Positions 34,030 through 43,930 of a DNA stretch of 45,203 bases are shown here, piece by piece. A model generated the notes under the pieces. The model made no database searches. It had not been told where the DNA came from and saw only the letters and a program-made list of their open reading frames with translations. The stretch spans positions 1-45,203 of the forward strand of contig JBKGYK010000017.1 in the NCBI GenBank assembly GCA_046546095.1, written 5' to 3'. This DNA comes from JAQIBY01 sp046546095. Lineage in GTDB: Bacteria; Bacteroidota; Bacteroidia; Bacteroidales; ML635J-15. The first letter of the stretch is position 1; every line of letters starts with the position of its first letter. The translations under genes were made by a program, and so were the position numbers.

Positions 34030-35117
34030 TGCACCGGAAACAGAAAACTGCACTCGTAGCACCGCTGAACTGGGGTCTGGGACACGCCAGCCGCATTTTG
34101 CCCCTGATCCGCACACTGGGAGAATTGAATTATGACGTGCATATCGCAGGTTCCTCGCCGGCTACTGATGTCATCAGTCAGGAATTTCCCGGCATACGGA
34201 TTCTTCCTTTGAAGTCTGCCACCATAAAGTATTCACGGAACCGCTTGTTGATGATTAAACTGTTTTTTCAGGCTCCGGTTTTGCTCAGGGACTTATTCTA
34301 TGAACGCCGGTGGATCAGAAAATATGTCAAACAGGAAAGACCGGATATTATTGTTTCTGACAATCGCTTTGGCCTTTCTCATCCCAAAGTGCTGTCCTGC
34401 TACATTACCCATCAGGTGAATGTCATTATGCCGGGATACCTGAAAATATTTCAACCACTGGCACGCGTTATTCACAGATCGATAATAAAAAAGTATGACA
34501 TCTGTATGATACCGGATTTCTCACAAAACCCGCTTAGTGGCAAACTGGCACAGAATGCTGATGGCTTTGATTTCCGGCATGTTTATCTGGGGATCCTTTC
34601 CGGATTCCTTGATACCCTGCCCGCTGTGGCATGCCCCGTTCCGGATGTCCTCGGTATTGTATCAGGGCAGGAACCTCAGAGGTCTATGCTTGTTGAGCAG
34701 TTGATGAAACTCTTTGCAGGGGATAAGCGAAACATCTGGATAGTCGCCGGACAACCGGAAGCCAGGTACGATTTTGCAGATGGGAATGTTCGGGTGATTA
34801 ACCATCTGCGGCGCGCTGAATTGAAATGCCTCATGCAGCATACTCCGGTTTTGATCACAAGATCTGGTTATACAACACTGATGGATTTGCATGTCCTTCA
34901 GCGTAAGGCCATACTTATTCCCACACCGGGCCAGACAGAACAGGAATACCTGGCAGAATATTTTAATGATACCTATGGTTTTCAGACAATACAGCAGAAA
35001 GATATAGCGGACATTGATTTTTTTCAGCCGGAGTTTTGCGGTAACTGGCCGCATCCTGAAAAACAAAACGCTTCATCACTGCATGAAAAGTTGTCAGCAA
35101 TCATGAAAATGAAATGA
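34029..35117 (+). CDS. MurG-like glycosyltransferase (GT28 type)
   Basis: 362 residues with two Rossmann domains. APLNWGLGHASRILPLIRTL at the start is the GxGH nucleotide-sugar/acceptor loop. HLRRAELKCLMQHTPVLITRSGYTTLMDL and LIPTPGQTEQEYLAEYF form the C-terminal donor-binding region, as in MurG and related transferases. It lacks the MurG-specific GGTGGH start, so it is not MurG itself. Donor and acceptor are unknown; a cell-envelope glycolipid is a guess from context. Last gene of the mlaE string. Confidence 0.82.
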   Translation: MHRKQKTALVAPLNWGLGHASRILPLIRTLGELNYDVHIAGSSPATDVISQEFPGIRILPLKSATIKYSRNRLLMIKLFFQAPVLLRDLFYERRWIRKYVKQERPDIIVSDNRFGLSHPKVLSCYITHQVNVIMPGYLKIFQPLARVIHRSIIKKYDICMIPDFSQNPLSGKLAQNADGFDFRHVYLGILSGFLDTLPAVACPVPDVLGIVSGQEPQRSMLVEQLMKLFAGDKRNIWIVAGQPEARYDFADGNVRVINHLRRAELKCLMQHTPVLITRSGYTTLMDLHVLQRKAILIPTPGQTEQEYLAEYFNDTYGFQTIQQKDIADIDFFQPEFCGNWPHPEKQNASSLHEKLSAIMKMK

Positions 35118-35223
35118 AGTAAGTCGCCTATAAGCGATATTATTTCTTTTTTTTGTGAAAAAATCCACCTGCATTAGGGCATAACTATCCTCATCCTTGT
35201 TTCTTTTGTTCAGGCAAATAATA

Positions 35224-35248
35224 AAGCCGGCTCATTGCAAACCGGCTT
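35224..35248. terminator. Probable bidirectional terminator
   Basis: AAGCCGG (35224-35230) pairs with CCGGCTT (35242-35248) around an 11-nt loop. AT-rich sequence flanks both sides, and it lies between converging genes ending at 35117 and 35276. Confidence 0.6.
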
Positions 35249-35275
35249 CAATTTATTTTGTGTTGCAAAACATTT

Positions 35276-36070
35276 CTAATCCTCAGGAGCTGCATCGGCA
35301 TCCTTGCCCGTTCTGATCAGTCCCTGTTGCTGGTAGCCAACTTCGGTGTATGTAAATGTGCCATTTTCAGGGGTTGTGCCTGTTTCAACATTAACACTGT
35401 TGATATCCTGATAAAGATCAATTTCTTTGAATTTGAGCATGTTGATCTCCCAGATTGTACTCATCTCTCCGTTGGCATAGCGGCTTACTATTACCTCACG
35501 GTCAGTGGATTCTTCCGGTTCTTCCTCTTCGTCATCACTGGTTATCTGTGTAACTGTAATGTGGGTGTTTGTTTCATTCAGGATTACCAGAGATAGCCTT
35601 TCCTTGTTGGAATAATCATCGATTCTTCCCAGGAAATTCCATGTACCGCTCATTTCATCTTTGATTGTTTCGGTGATGCTGGTTGTTTCAAAGGTTTCCT
35701 CGTCCACAATATCAACTCTTATCTCATATTCAAAGATATAATCGAAATAGCCGTTTTTGTCAAAAGTAATGGCGTAGTCAAGAACTTCAGCCTCAATGAC
35801 TGTATCCCTTTCAGTGCCCAGCCATGTTTTCACCATCTCATAATCTTCACCTTCGACAGTTGTCTCCACTTTGATTCGTTCTATGTCATCAACATTTTGG
35901 ATGACATCTTTTCTATACGTGTCAATGTCCCATTCGCCGACTATTCTGGCCTTTCTGGTTCGTAGTGAAATAAACGGGTCATCTTCTCCCACACCAAAAC
36001 ATCCGGTTAGTAATGGGAATACAATAAGGCTTGTAAGAAGCAGCAGGATTGTAGATCTTTTTTTGTTCAT
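35276..36070 (-). CDS. Lipoprotein, function unknown
   Basis: 264 residues with lipobox LTGC (Cys24) followed by FGVGEDDPFISLRTRKARIVGEW. The 'DPFISLxTRKxRxxGEW' start is common among lipocalin-like Bacteroidota lipoproteins. The body is acidic and beta-rich, with an EEEEPEES stretch at about residue 185, and lacks catalytic motifs. It has its own promoter and faces away from the proline dehydrogenase gene. Confidence 0.75.
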   Translation of the reverse strand: MNKKRSTILLLLTSLIVFPLLTGCFGVGEDDPFISLRTRKARIVGEWDIDTYRKDVIQNVDDIERIKVETTVEGEDYEMVKTWLGTERDTVIEAEVLDYAITFDKNGYFDYIFEYEIRVDIVDEETFETTSITETIKDEMSGTWNFLGRIDDYSNKERLSLVILNETNTHITVTQITSDDEEEEPEESTDREVIVSRYANGEMSTIWEINMLKFKEIDLYQDINSVNVETGTTPENGTFTYTEVGYQQQGLIRTGKDADAAPED

Positions 36071-36116
36071 CTGATATCGGGTTTAATCTCAGTTTATTCA
36101 AAATCTTCTAATCACA

Positions 36117-36149
36117 CAAAAGTATCTTTATTTTAATTTAAATCACAAA
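36117..36149 (-). promoter_or_regulatory. Promoter of the lipoprotein gene
   Basis: Minus strand TTTG (36149-36146), about 21-bp spacer, TACTTTTG (36124-36117), a consensus -7 element. The start codon follows at 36070 after a leader of about 40 nt. Confidence 0.5.
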
Positions 36150-36175
36150 TATTTTGACACTTTTTTTTCTCAAAA

Positions 36176-36187
36176 GACTAAATTAGT
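36176..36187. repeat. GACTAAATTAGT motif, copy 2
   Basis: Identical to 19526-19537 and again in a divergent AT-rich spacer, here between the lipoprotein and proline dehydrogenase genes. Confidence 0.45.
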
Positions 36188-36243
36188 AAAAATTTTCAAC
36201 TTTCACACAGCTTTTCTGTTGTTATTTTGAAAAATATTTGTTT

Positions 36244-37398
36244 ATGTTACATCCTGATACTAACTCATTTGCGTATAAGACAAGAGCCGGACTGAGGCGT
36301 GCACGCCTTGTCTTCTGGATTTTCAAACACAAAAATATTTCGGATTTTTTACAGTTTTTGTTGAAAATTGCCTTGAAATTGCGTTTGCCCATTGATTTTA
36401 TTTTAAAGAAAACGGCATATGGACACTTTGTGGCGGGCGAAACCATAAAAAAAAGTGAGCCTGTGATTCAAAGTCTGGGAAAATATGGCGTAGAATCCAT
36501 TTTGGATTATTCAGTAGAAGGAGGAAAAGATGAAGGCGGTTTCCGGCATGCTGTGGAGGAAACGAAACGCACCATCGATAATGCTGTAAAAAATAAGTTT
36601 ATTCCTTTTGCTGTGTTTAAGCCCAGTGCCTTAACTTATGAATGGGTGTTGCAACAAAAGAATACGGATGAACTGAAGGCGCAAACCGAAATTTTTGAAA
36701 GCAGAATGTTTGAATTGTTTGATTATGCTGCGGCCAATAGCGTTCCCTTGCTTGTAGATGCTGAGGACGTGGATTTTCAGGATATCATTGACCATATTGT
36801 GGAAAAAGGCATGCAAAAGTACAATCAGTCTTCCGCAATTGTTTTCCAGACATTGCAGATGTATCGTGTCGACAGGCTTGAATATCTGCAGAGATTGTTT
36901 AAACAGGCGTCTGAATACGGATACATACCCGGCATAAAACTGGTCAGGGGCGCCTATATGGAAAAAGAACGGGAACGGGCAAAAGCAGCCGGAAAACCCT
37001 CACCCATTTATCCGGATAAGGATTCTACAGATAGGGCATATAATAAGGCCCTTGAAATTTGCATGAAACATTATCCCGGGGTTGTCGTATTCAATGGAAC
37101 ACATAATTGGGAATCATCCGAATATCTTGCCCGGCTGATGAAAGAAAAAGGCTTGGATAATAGTGATAAAAATACTTATTTTGCTCAGCTGTATGGCATG
37201 AGTGACGAATTGAGTTTTAGCCTTGCACGTGAATCATATAATGTGGCAAAATATTTGCCCTACGGACCCGTTAAACAGGTAATGCCTTATTTGATGCGCA
37301 GGGCGGAAGAAAACTCCTCAGTATCAGAACAGGCGGAAAAGGAATACAGCTTGATTGTAAACGAAATTAAAAGAAGAAAACATAAAAAAGTATGGTAA
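36244..37398 (+). CDS. Proline dehydrogenase
   Basis: 384-residue monofunctional FAD-dependent proline dehydrogenase, the first step of proline catabolism to glutamate. Typical blocks: ILDYSVEGG near residue 85, FAVFKPSALT, LLVDAEDVDFQD, GIKLVRGAYMEKER, FNGTHNWES, FAQLYGMSDELSF and YLPYGPVKQVMPYLMRRAEEN, the last two being the FAD/substrate sites. The frame opens with a TTG two codons before; the ATG at 36244 is preferred. The partner P5C dehydrogenase is not in the window. It may connect with gdhA 2 kb downstream, which handles the resulting glutamate. Confidence 0.93.
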   Translation: MLHPDTNSFAYKTRAGLRRARLVFWIFKHKNISDFLQFLLKIALKLRLPIDFILKKTAYGHFVAGETIKKSEPVIQSLGKYGVESILDYSVEGGKDEGGFRHAVEETKRTIDNAVKNKFIPFAVFKPSALTYEWVLQQKNTDELKAQTEIFESRMFELFDYAAANSVPLLVDAEDVDFQDIIDHIVEKGMQKYNQSSAIVFQTLQMYRVDRLEYLQRLFKQASEYGYIPGIKLVRGAYMEKERERAKAAGKPSPIYPDKDSTDRAYNKALEICMKHYPGVVVFNGTHNWESSEYLARLMKEKGLDNSDKNTYFAQLYGMSDELSFSLARESYNVAKYLPYGPVKQVMPYLMRRAEENSSVSEQAEKEYSLIVNEIKRRKHKKVW

Positions 37399-37847
37399 TA
37401 AATAATAAAGAATTGTCGGCCAGGCTCAGATTGGGTTTTATGATGTTTGTTTTGTTGTATCTCATTATCGTGGTACTTTCAGTGGTTTTAGGCTGGACAG
37501 AAAATCATCGGTTTGCTTTATACTGGTCTGTCTTTTTTGTCCTCGCAGTTGCTTTCTTTTTTATCAAGGGATACAATTATATTTATTTCAATACGGATGG
37601 ATCCAGGATTATTCTGAGATATATGGGCGCCCAACCATTATTGTACAGTAACAATGCCATTGAGATTCCCAAAAATCAGTTTGTGAAATATAATATTAAA
37701 AAATCCCATTTCGGCTTACGCACATCCATAATTTTGTATCAGCGTACAGAAAAGGGATTATCCAGGTATCCACCCGTAGGCATAGATACTCTCACAAAAT
37801 CCGAGAGACGCGATATGCTTGATGTTCTGGATAAACTCAGCGATTGA
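37392..37847 (+). CDS. Small membrane protein with two N-terminal helices, PH-like domain
   Basis: 151 residues. Two transmembrane helices (about 13-35 and 42-60) are followed by a soluble beta-rich domain (YIYFNTDGSRIILRYM onward) of the kind seen in bacterial PH-domain membrane proteins. No enzymatic motif. Its ATG lies inside the last codons of the proline dehydrogenase gene (7-bp overlap), so the two are translationally linked. Confidence 0.7.
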   Translation: MVINNKELSARLRLGFMMFVLLYLIIVVLSVVLGWTENHRFALYWSVFFVLAVAFFFIKGYNYIYFNTDGSRIILRYMGAQPLLYSNNAIEIPKNQFVKYNIKKSHFGLRTSIILYQRTEKGLSRYPPVGIDTLTKSERRDMLDVLDKLSD

Positions 37848-38097
37848 TGCCTTGATGATCTGGCATTGCTGTTTATTCGTATATCCGAAATTAATAAAAT
37901 ACAGTTGCCGTCAGACCGGGAAATTTCTAAGGAATCATATTTCAGGATTTTTTCAGTAGGGAATTGGCTGGGATTTTGAAAATTTCCTGTAAATTTATGC
38001 CTTTATTTCCGACCAGCATATTGCCTGATTGCACATCAGGGATTTTGGTATGGAATTGCATGAATGGCCGGATATGTTCGGTAACTAGTTTTTTCAG

Positions 38098-39222
38098 ATG
38101 GGATCGAGAGAAATATATCAGATAGCCCTGAGTATGCTCCCCGGAATTGGCCCGGTGTCAGTGAGAAACCTTACTGAAATGTTTGGTGAGGTGGATGCCG
38201 TGTTTAAGATGAAGTCCTCTCACCTGAAACGTGTCAAAGGTATTGGCGGACACTTTGCGGATATCATTTTACAGCACCGGGCTGCATGTATTGAACGCGC
38301 TGAAGCAGAAATGCTGTTTATGGAAGCCAATGGCGTTGCTCATACCTTTATTCATGATGATAACTACCCGGAAAAGCTCAAAGCATGTGCCGATGCCCCT
38401 GTTGTACTTTTTTATATCGGTAATTTTGATCATGTACCTGAAAAATCCGTCGCCATTGTAGGTACCAGAAAAGCCACTCCACGCGGGATTGATGCCACAA
38501 AAGAACTTGTCAGTGGTTTTGCTGAAAATGAGATTGAACCGCTTATTGTCAGCGGGCTGGCGTATGGTATTGATGTGGCAGCCCACAAAGCTGCCATGGA
38601 ATGCAATCTGAAAACATGGGCAATCCTCGGCCATGGTTTTGATATTATTTATCCTGCCATGCACCGCACTGTAGCTGATAACATCATCAGGAATGAAGGT
38701 TGTCTGGTCAGTGAGTTTCCTTCTGTTGCCAAACGAGATCCCAAGCATTTTGTCCGGCGCAACCGGATTATCGCCGGATTGTCAGATGCAACTGTTGTCG
38801 TGGAATCTGCCAGAAAAGGCGGGGCCATGGTTACAGCCGATATTGCCGGATCATACAACCGCGATGTCTTCGCCTTTCCCGGACGCGTGGGCGATTCAAA
38901 GTCCAAAGGATGCAATCATCTTATCAAAACCAACAGGGCAGCACTTACTGAGTCTGTGGATGATGTGATATACATTATGAACTGGAAAGGGAAAAATAAA
39001 AATAGTGACACTCGTCAAAAGGAAATTGAATTCAATATACAGTTTGAAAAAAATGAAAAAATCATTGTGGATTTGTTGAAAAACAATGAGTATTGCGATA
39101 CGGATTTATTGTTAAAACTCAGCGGACTTGGTATTTCGGACTTGTCCGTAGCATTGCTGGGCCTCGAAATGAAATCCGTGATTGATGCCCTTCCCGGCAA
39201 AATTTATGCCCTCAAAAGCTGA
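38098..39222 (+). CDS. dprA: DNA-processing protein DprA
   Basis: 374 residues. Binds single-stranded DNA and loads RecA during natural transformation; widely present in non-competent bacteria also. N-terminal helix-hairpin-helix (LSMLPGIGPVSVRNLTEMFG, RVKGIGGHFADIIL), then the Rossmann-like core with VAIVGTRKATPRG, IVSGLAYGIDVAAHKAA, AILGHGFDIIYP, RRNRIIAGLSDATVVVES and KGGAMVTADIA, and a C-terminal winged-helix domain (about 305-374). Full length. The 250 bp upstream hold no gene and no clear promoter. Confidence 0.96.
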   Translation: MGSREIYQIALSMLPGIGPVSVRNLTEMFGEVDAVFKMKSSHLKRVKGIGGHFADIILQHRAACIERAEAEMLFMEANGVAHTFIHDDNYPEKLKACADAPVVLFYIGNFDHVPEKSVAIVGTRKATPRGIDATKELVSGFAENEIEPLIVSGLAYGIDVAAHKAAMECNLKTWAILGHGFDIIYPAMHRTVADNIIRNEGCLVSEFPSVAKRDPKHFVRRNRIIAGLSDATVVVESARKGGAMVTADIAGSYNRDVFAFPGRVGDSKSKGCNHLIKTNRAALTESVDDVIYIMNWKGKNKNSDTRQKEIEFNIQFEKNEKIIVDLLKNNEYCDTDLLLKLSGLGISDLSVALLGLEMKSVIDALPGKIYALKS

Positions 39223-39359
39223 CAAAAAATTGACATTCGTCATGAAATGTTGTAAAACACAAGTTAAAAACCCATAAGTACCTGAAAGACAGGAGTGCAA
39301 TTGTCGGCAGACGCCATAAAAAATTATTCCTGGGACGAGATAAAATCATTTACAAATAG

Positions 39360-39367
39360 TACATTTG
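39360..39367 (+). promoter_or_regulatory. -7 element upstream of gdhA
   Basis: TACATTTG matches TAnnTTTG, 50 bp before the gdhA start. No -33 TTTG is visible at the usual spacing. Confidence 0.35.
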
Positions 39368-39417
39368 TTTATGTAAGATGTTTGACCTTATTAATAATGA
39401 TAAAGTAACGTACAATT

Positions 39418-40764
<1,347 letters not shown>

Positions 40765-40788
40765 TTCCTTGATTATTGACAATATTCT

Positions 40789-40824
40789 GAAAAGCTGCTC
40801 AGTTTTGGGCAGCTTTTCTTTTTT
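40789..40824 (+). terminator. Intrinsic terminator of gdhA
   Basis: GAAAAGCTGC (40789-40798) pairs perfectly with GCAGCTTTTC (40809-40818), extended by two further pairs, with a 6-nt loop, followed by six T residues. Confidence 0.9.
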
Positions 40825-40867
40825 GATATTCTACTGATTCGGCTTTTCAACAGTCAAAGCATTTTAG

Positions 40868-40875
40868 TAAATTTG
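40868..40875 (+). promoter_or_regulatory. -7 element directly before tatD
   Basis: TAAATTTG matches TAnnTTTG and ends 4 bp before the ATG, which implies a leaderless or nearly leaderless mRNA. Confidence 0.5.
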
Positions 40876-40879
40876 CAGC

Positions 40880-41641
40880 ATGCTAATTGATACCCATACC
40901 CACATATATTTACCGCACTTCAGGAAAGATGCAGGAAGTATGATGCTGCGGGCAAAACAAGCCGGTGTTGAAAAAATGATTCTTCCCAATATTGACACCG
41001 GATCGATCAGGGAGATGTTGTATTTTACTGCCTCTTATCCGGGTCGTCTGCATTCCATGATGGGATTGCATCCCGGCTCCGTGGATGAAAATTACAAAAC
41101 AGAACTGGATATTATCTATGAATATCTTGACTCAGGTGGCTTTGTCGGGATTGGTGAAATTGGTATGGATTTGTACTGGGATACCACCTACCGCAAACAA
41201 CAGGAAGATGCTTTTGTTACCCAGTGCCGGTGGGCAGCAGAAAAAAATCTGCCCGTTTCAATCCACTCAAGAGACGCTACTGCAGAGGTTTTGGACTTGC
41301 TGAGTAAAATGAAAAATCCCCCGCGGGGAATATTTCATTGTTTTGCAGGCAACATTTCACAGGCTATGGAAGTTATAAATATAGGATTTAAGATCGGAGT
41401 AGGTGGTGTTGTCACCTTTAAAAACAGTAAGCTCCCTAATGTTCTCGAAAAAATTGCACCTGAGAATCTGGTTTTGGAAACCGATGCACCTTATCTGGCA
41501 CCACATCCAAACAGAGGGAAAAGAAATGAACCGGCTATGCTTTCATTTGTCGCAAACAAGCTGGCAGAAGTGTACAGCCTGCCCGTTTCGGAGATTGAAG
41601 CAAGAACAAGTTCCTCTGCATTGCAATGTTTTGGATTATAA
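40880..41641 (+). CDS. tatD: TatD family metal-dependent deoxyribonuclease
   Basis: 253-residue TIM-barrel hydrolase, normal length. Metal ligands in order: His6 and His8 in LIDTHTHIYLP, Glu in IGEIGMDLYWD (about 92), His in PVSIHSRDA, His in GIFHCFAGN, and Asp in LETDAPYLAPHPNRGKRNEP. Members act as 3'-5' exonucleases and in DNA-damage response. The start is fixed because the conserved first strand begins directly at residue 2. Confidence 0.94.
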   Translation: MLIDTHTHIYLPHFRKDAGSMMLRAKQAGVEKMILPNIDTGSIREMLYFTASYPGRLHSMMGLHPGSVDENYKTELDIIYEYLDSGGFVGIGEIGMDLYWDTTYRKQQEDAFVTQCRWAAEKNLPVSIHSRDATAEVLDLLSKMKNPPRGIFHCFAGNISQAMEVINIGFKIGVGGVVTFKNSKLPNVLEKIAPENLVLETDAPYLAPHPNRGKRNEPAMLSFVANKLAEVYSLPVSEIEARTSSSALQCFGL

Positions 41642-41737
41642 AACAGCTTTTTTGGTTTTTATTTTTTAAGATCGAAATATTTTTATAATTTGCAGCGCCA
41701 AAAATGATGAGAGAAGAAAGTTCATTGAAAAATGTTT

Positions 41738-41825
41738 GGAGAGGTGGCCGAGTGGCTTAAGGCGCACGCCTGGAAAGCGTGTATACGGCAACCCTGTATC
41801 GGGGGTTCGAATCCCCCTCTCTCCG
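41738..41825 (+). tRNA. tRNA-Ser (anticodon GGA)
   Basis: 88 nt. Acceptor stem GGAGAGG/TCTCTCC (one G-T pair), D-arm, anticodon loop CTGGAAA giving GGA at 41772-41774 (reads UCC/UCU), long class II variable arm as required for serine, T-arm GGGGG-TTCGAAT-CCCCC, discriminator G. CCA is not encoded. A TATAATTTG element about 45 bp upstream may be its promoter. Confidence 0.96.
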
Positions 41826-41897
41826 CGATTTGAGAAAATAAATGAGAATTGAATCAGATAAATAGAAAATAAGTAACATTTAAATGTTGTATTAACC

Positions 41898-42755
41898 ATG
41901 AAAAAGTTATTAGCATTACTATCAGTAGCAGCAATGCTTTCATTTGGAGTAAACACTTCAGTCATTGCTCAGGAAGAAGAAGCCGGGGATGTTGAACAAG
42001 ACACAACTGAACAGGCTGAAGACACCACACAAGCGGCAGAAGACGATACCGTAGCAGAACCTGCAGAACAAACCGGTACCGATGAAGCCGAAACCGATGA
42101 AGAAGAGGGTGGAATGTCTCAACTTCACCAGGAAATTAAAATTAAATTTATTGAAGGTGGACCAACCTTTATGGGTTTTGTGCTCATCGCACTTATCCTT
42201 GGTCTTGCTATTGCATTTGAGCGTATCATTTACCTCAATCTGGCATCAACCAACACAGATAAACTGTTGTTGAAAGTTGAAGAAGCCCTGAATGAAGGTG
42301 GAATTGATGCAGCCAAAGAAGTTTGCCGTAATACACGCGGCCCTGTAGCAAGTATCTTCTACCAGGGTCTCGATCGCTATGAGGCTGGAATTGACGTGGT
42401 TGAGAAATCAGTGGTTTCCTACGGTTCTGTACAGATGGGCCTGCTCGAAAGAAACCTGACATGGATTGCTCTCTTTATTGCCATTGCTCCTATGCTTGGT
42501 TTTATGGGTACGGTTATCGGTATGATCGGTGCATTTGATGCAATCGAAGCTGCCGGAGATATCAACCCCTCTCTTGTGGCAGGTGGTATTAAAGTAGCCC
42601 TGATCACAACCGTTTCAGGTCTGATCGTGGCAGTTATTCTGCAGGTATTCTACAACTACATCGTTTCTAAAATCGATGCCATTGTCAATGATATGGAAGA
42701 TTCTTCCATTACACTGATTGACATTTTAACTGAATACAAGAACAAAAAAGCATAA
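41898..42755 (+). CDS. exbB: ExbB/TolQ/MotA family proton channel with acidic periplasmic N-terminal extension
   Basis: 285 residues. A cleavable-looking signal peptide (about 1-25, SVIAQ) is followed by an unusually acidic, Thr/Gln/Glu-rich linker (about 26-72). The ExbB core has three membrane helices (FMGFVLIALILGLAIAFERI; LTWIALFIAIAPMLGFMGTVIGMIGAFDAI; ALITTVSGLIVAVILQVFYNYIVS). The LLGLLGTV-like GFMGTVIGMI and the Thr in LITTVSGL are the proton-path signatures. With ExbD it energises TonB-dependent uptake. The gene lies 72 bp after tRNA-Ser and starts a four-gene operon. Confidence 0.92.
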   Translation: MKKLLALLSVAAMLSFGVNTSVIAQEEEAGDVEQDTTEQAEDTTQAAEDDTVAEPAEQTGTDEAETDEEEGGMSQLHQEIKIKFIEGGPTFMGFVLIALILGLAIAFERIIYLNLASTNTDKLLLKVEEALNEGGIDAAKEVCRNTRGPVASIFYQGLDRYEAGIDVVEKSVVSYGSVQMGLLERNLTWIALFIAIAPMLGFMGTVIGMIGAFDAIEAAGDINPSLVAGGIKVALITTVSGLIVAVILQVFYNYIVSKIDAIVNDMEDSSITLIDILTEYKNKKA

Positions 42756-42760
42756 GCATT

Positions 42761-43279
42761 ATGTTGAACAAAATATTTAAATATTTATCAATGGTCGTTT
42801 TTGCGGTTGGTGCTATACTGGCAGTCATATTCTTTGTCAGTAATCAGCAGGCCAGCCGGCTTGAAAACGAGCTCGAAGCTGCCAAAAATCTGCCCAGCGA
42901 AGTGAAAGTTGAACGGGTAGGTGAGATTGCAGATACATGGGGAGGTACTGTGCTGAATTTTGCCATTATCTTACTCGCGGCCGTAGCTGCAATTGCGCTT
43001 ATTTCCGGTCTTGTGAAATTTGTGAAATCAATGATCGAAAGCCGTCAGGGTTTGATTACAAACCTGATCTCTGTCGGAATCATCGCACTGGTGATTATCC
43101 TTGGCTTTTCAATGGCTTCGGATGTTATTCCGAAAGCACCATCATTGGAAAACCTCGATTTTGAAGTCACCAATACCATCTCTAAAAGAGTTGGTAGCGG
43201 ATTGCAGATCATGTACATTTTCTTTGGCCTGGCAATTTTTGGTGCATTGTACACCGAGCTGTCCAAAATCTGGAGATAA
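42761..43279 (+). CDS. Membrane protein encoded between exbB and exbD
   Basis: 172 residues with four predicted transmembrane helices (about 7-27, 66-86, 100-120, 148-168). Between helices 1 and 2 lies a periplasmic, charged segment (RLENELEAAKNLPSEVKVERVGEI). No known domain is recognised. Its place 5 bp after exbB and before two exbD genes suggests a subunit or assembly factor of the same complex (inference). Confidence 0.75.
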   Translation: MLNKIFKYLSMVVFAVGAILAVIFFVSNQQASRLENELEAAKNLPSEVKVERVGEIADTWGGTVLNFAIILLAAVAAIALISGLVKFVKSMIESRQGLITNLISVGIIALVIILGFSMASDVIPKAPSLENLDFEVTNTISKRVGSGLQIMYIFFGLAIFGALYTELSKIWR

Positions 43280-43344
43280 TTTTTTTGGTGTATCCGGCAC
43301 ATTATCATTGTGCCGGATCACCGCAATTTATAAAACTGAAAGAT

Positions 43345-43929
43345 ATGCCAAGACGTGAAACACCGGAAATAAACGGAGGATCAATGGCGGATATCGCCTT
43401 CCTTCTGCTGATTTTCTTCCTTGTTACAACAACAATGGATGTGGATACTGGTATCGCGCGTAAGCTCCCTCCAATGCCGGATGAAGAACAAATTGATGAG
43501 GAAGATGTGAAAATTAAAGAACGTAACATCTTTATTGTTCTAATCAATAAAAATGACCAGTTACTGGTGCAGGGCGAGCTTATGGAAATCAGAAATCTCA
43601 AAGATGAAGCCAAAGAGTTCATCCTCAATGAAAATAACAGCGAAGAGCTTCCGGAAAAAGAAGAGAAATATATTGAAGAACTGGGTGAAACCATGATGGT
43701 GCCCAAAGGAGTGATCTCCTTGCAAAATGACAGAGGTACTTCTTATGGCAAGTACATTCAGGTGCAAAATGAATTGGTGGCTGCTTATAATGAAATCCGT
43801 GAAGACTTTGCCTATTCGCAGTTTGGCAAAGAATATGACGACCTTTCTGATGCACAAGCGGAAGCTGTGAAAAAGATGTATCCACAACGAATTTCCGAAG
43901 CAGAACCGAAAAACATAGGAGGTAAATAA
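43345..43929 (+). CDS. exbD: ExbD/TolR biopolymer transport protein, copy 1
   Basis: 195 residues. A short cytoplasmic N terminus (PRRETPEINGG) precedes one membrane helix with the functional Asp in SMADIAFLLLIFFLVTTTM. The periplasmic domain is longer than in E. coli ExbD (141 residues), with extra acidic helical segments (NENNSEELPEKEEKYIEELG). The open frame starts at 43285, but the first 20 codons read as untranslated sequence and ATG 43345 gives the canonical N terminus. It abuts exbD copy 2 (1 bp gap). Confidence 0.92.
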   Translation: MPRRETPEINGGSMADIAFLLLIFFLVTTTMDVDTGIARKLPPMPDEEQIDEEDVKIKERNIFIVLINKNDQLLVQGELMEIRNLKDEAKEFILNENNSEELPEKEEKYIEELGETMMVPKGVISLQNDRGTSYGKYIQVQNELVAAYNEIREDFAYSQFGKEYDDLSDAQAEAVKKMYPQRISEAEPKNIGGK

Positions 43930-43930
43930 T

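Noticed and set aside
41642..41737. Exact consensus promoter for tRNA-Ser
   Set aside because: TATAATTTG is one base too long for TAnnTTTG, so it is mentioned only as possible.
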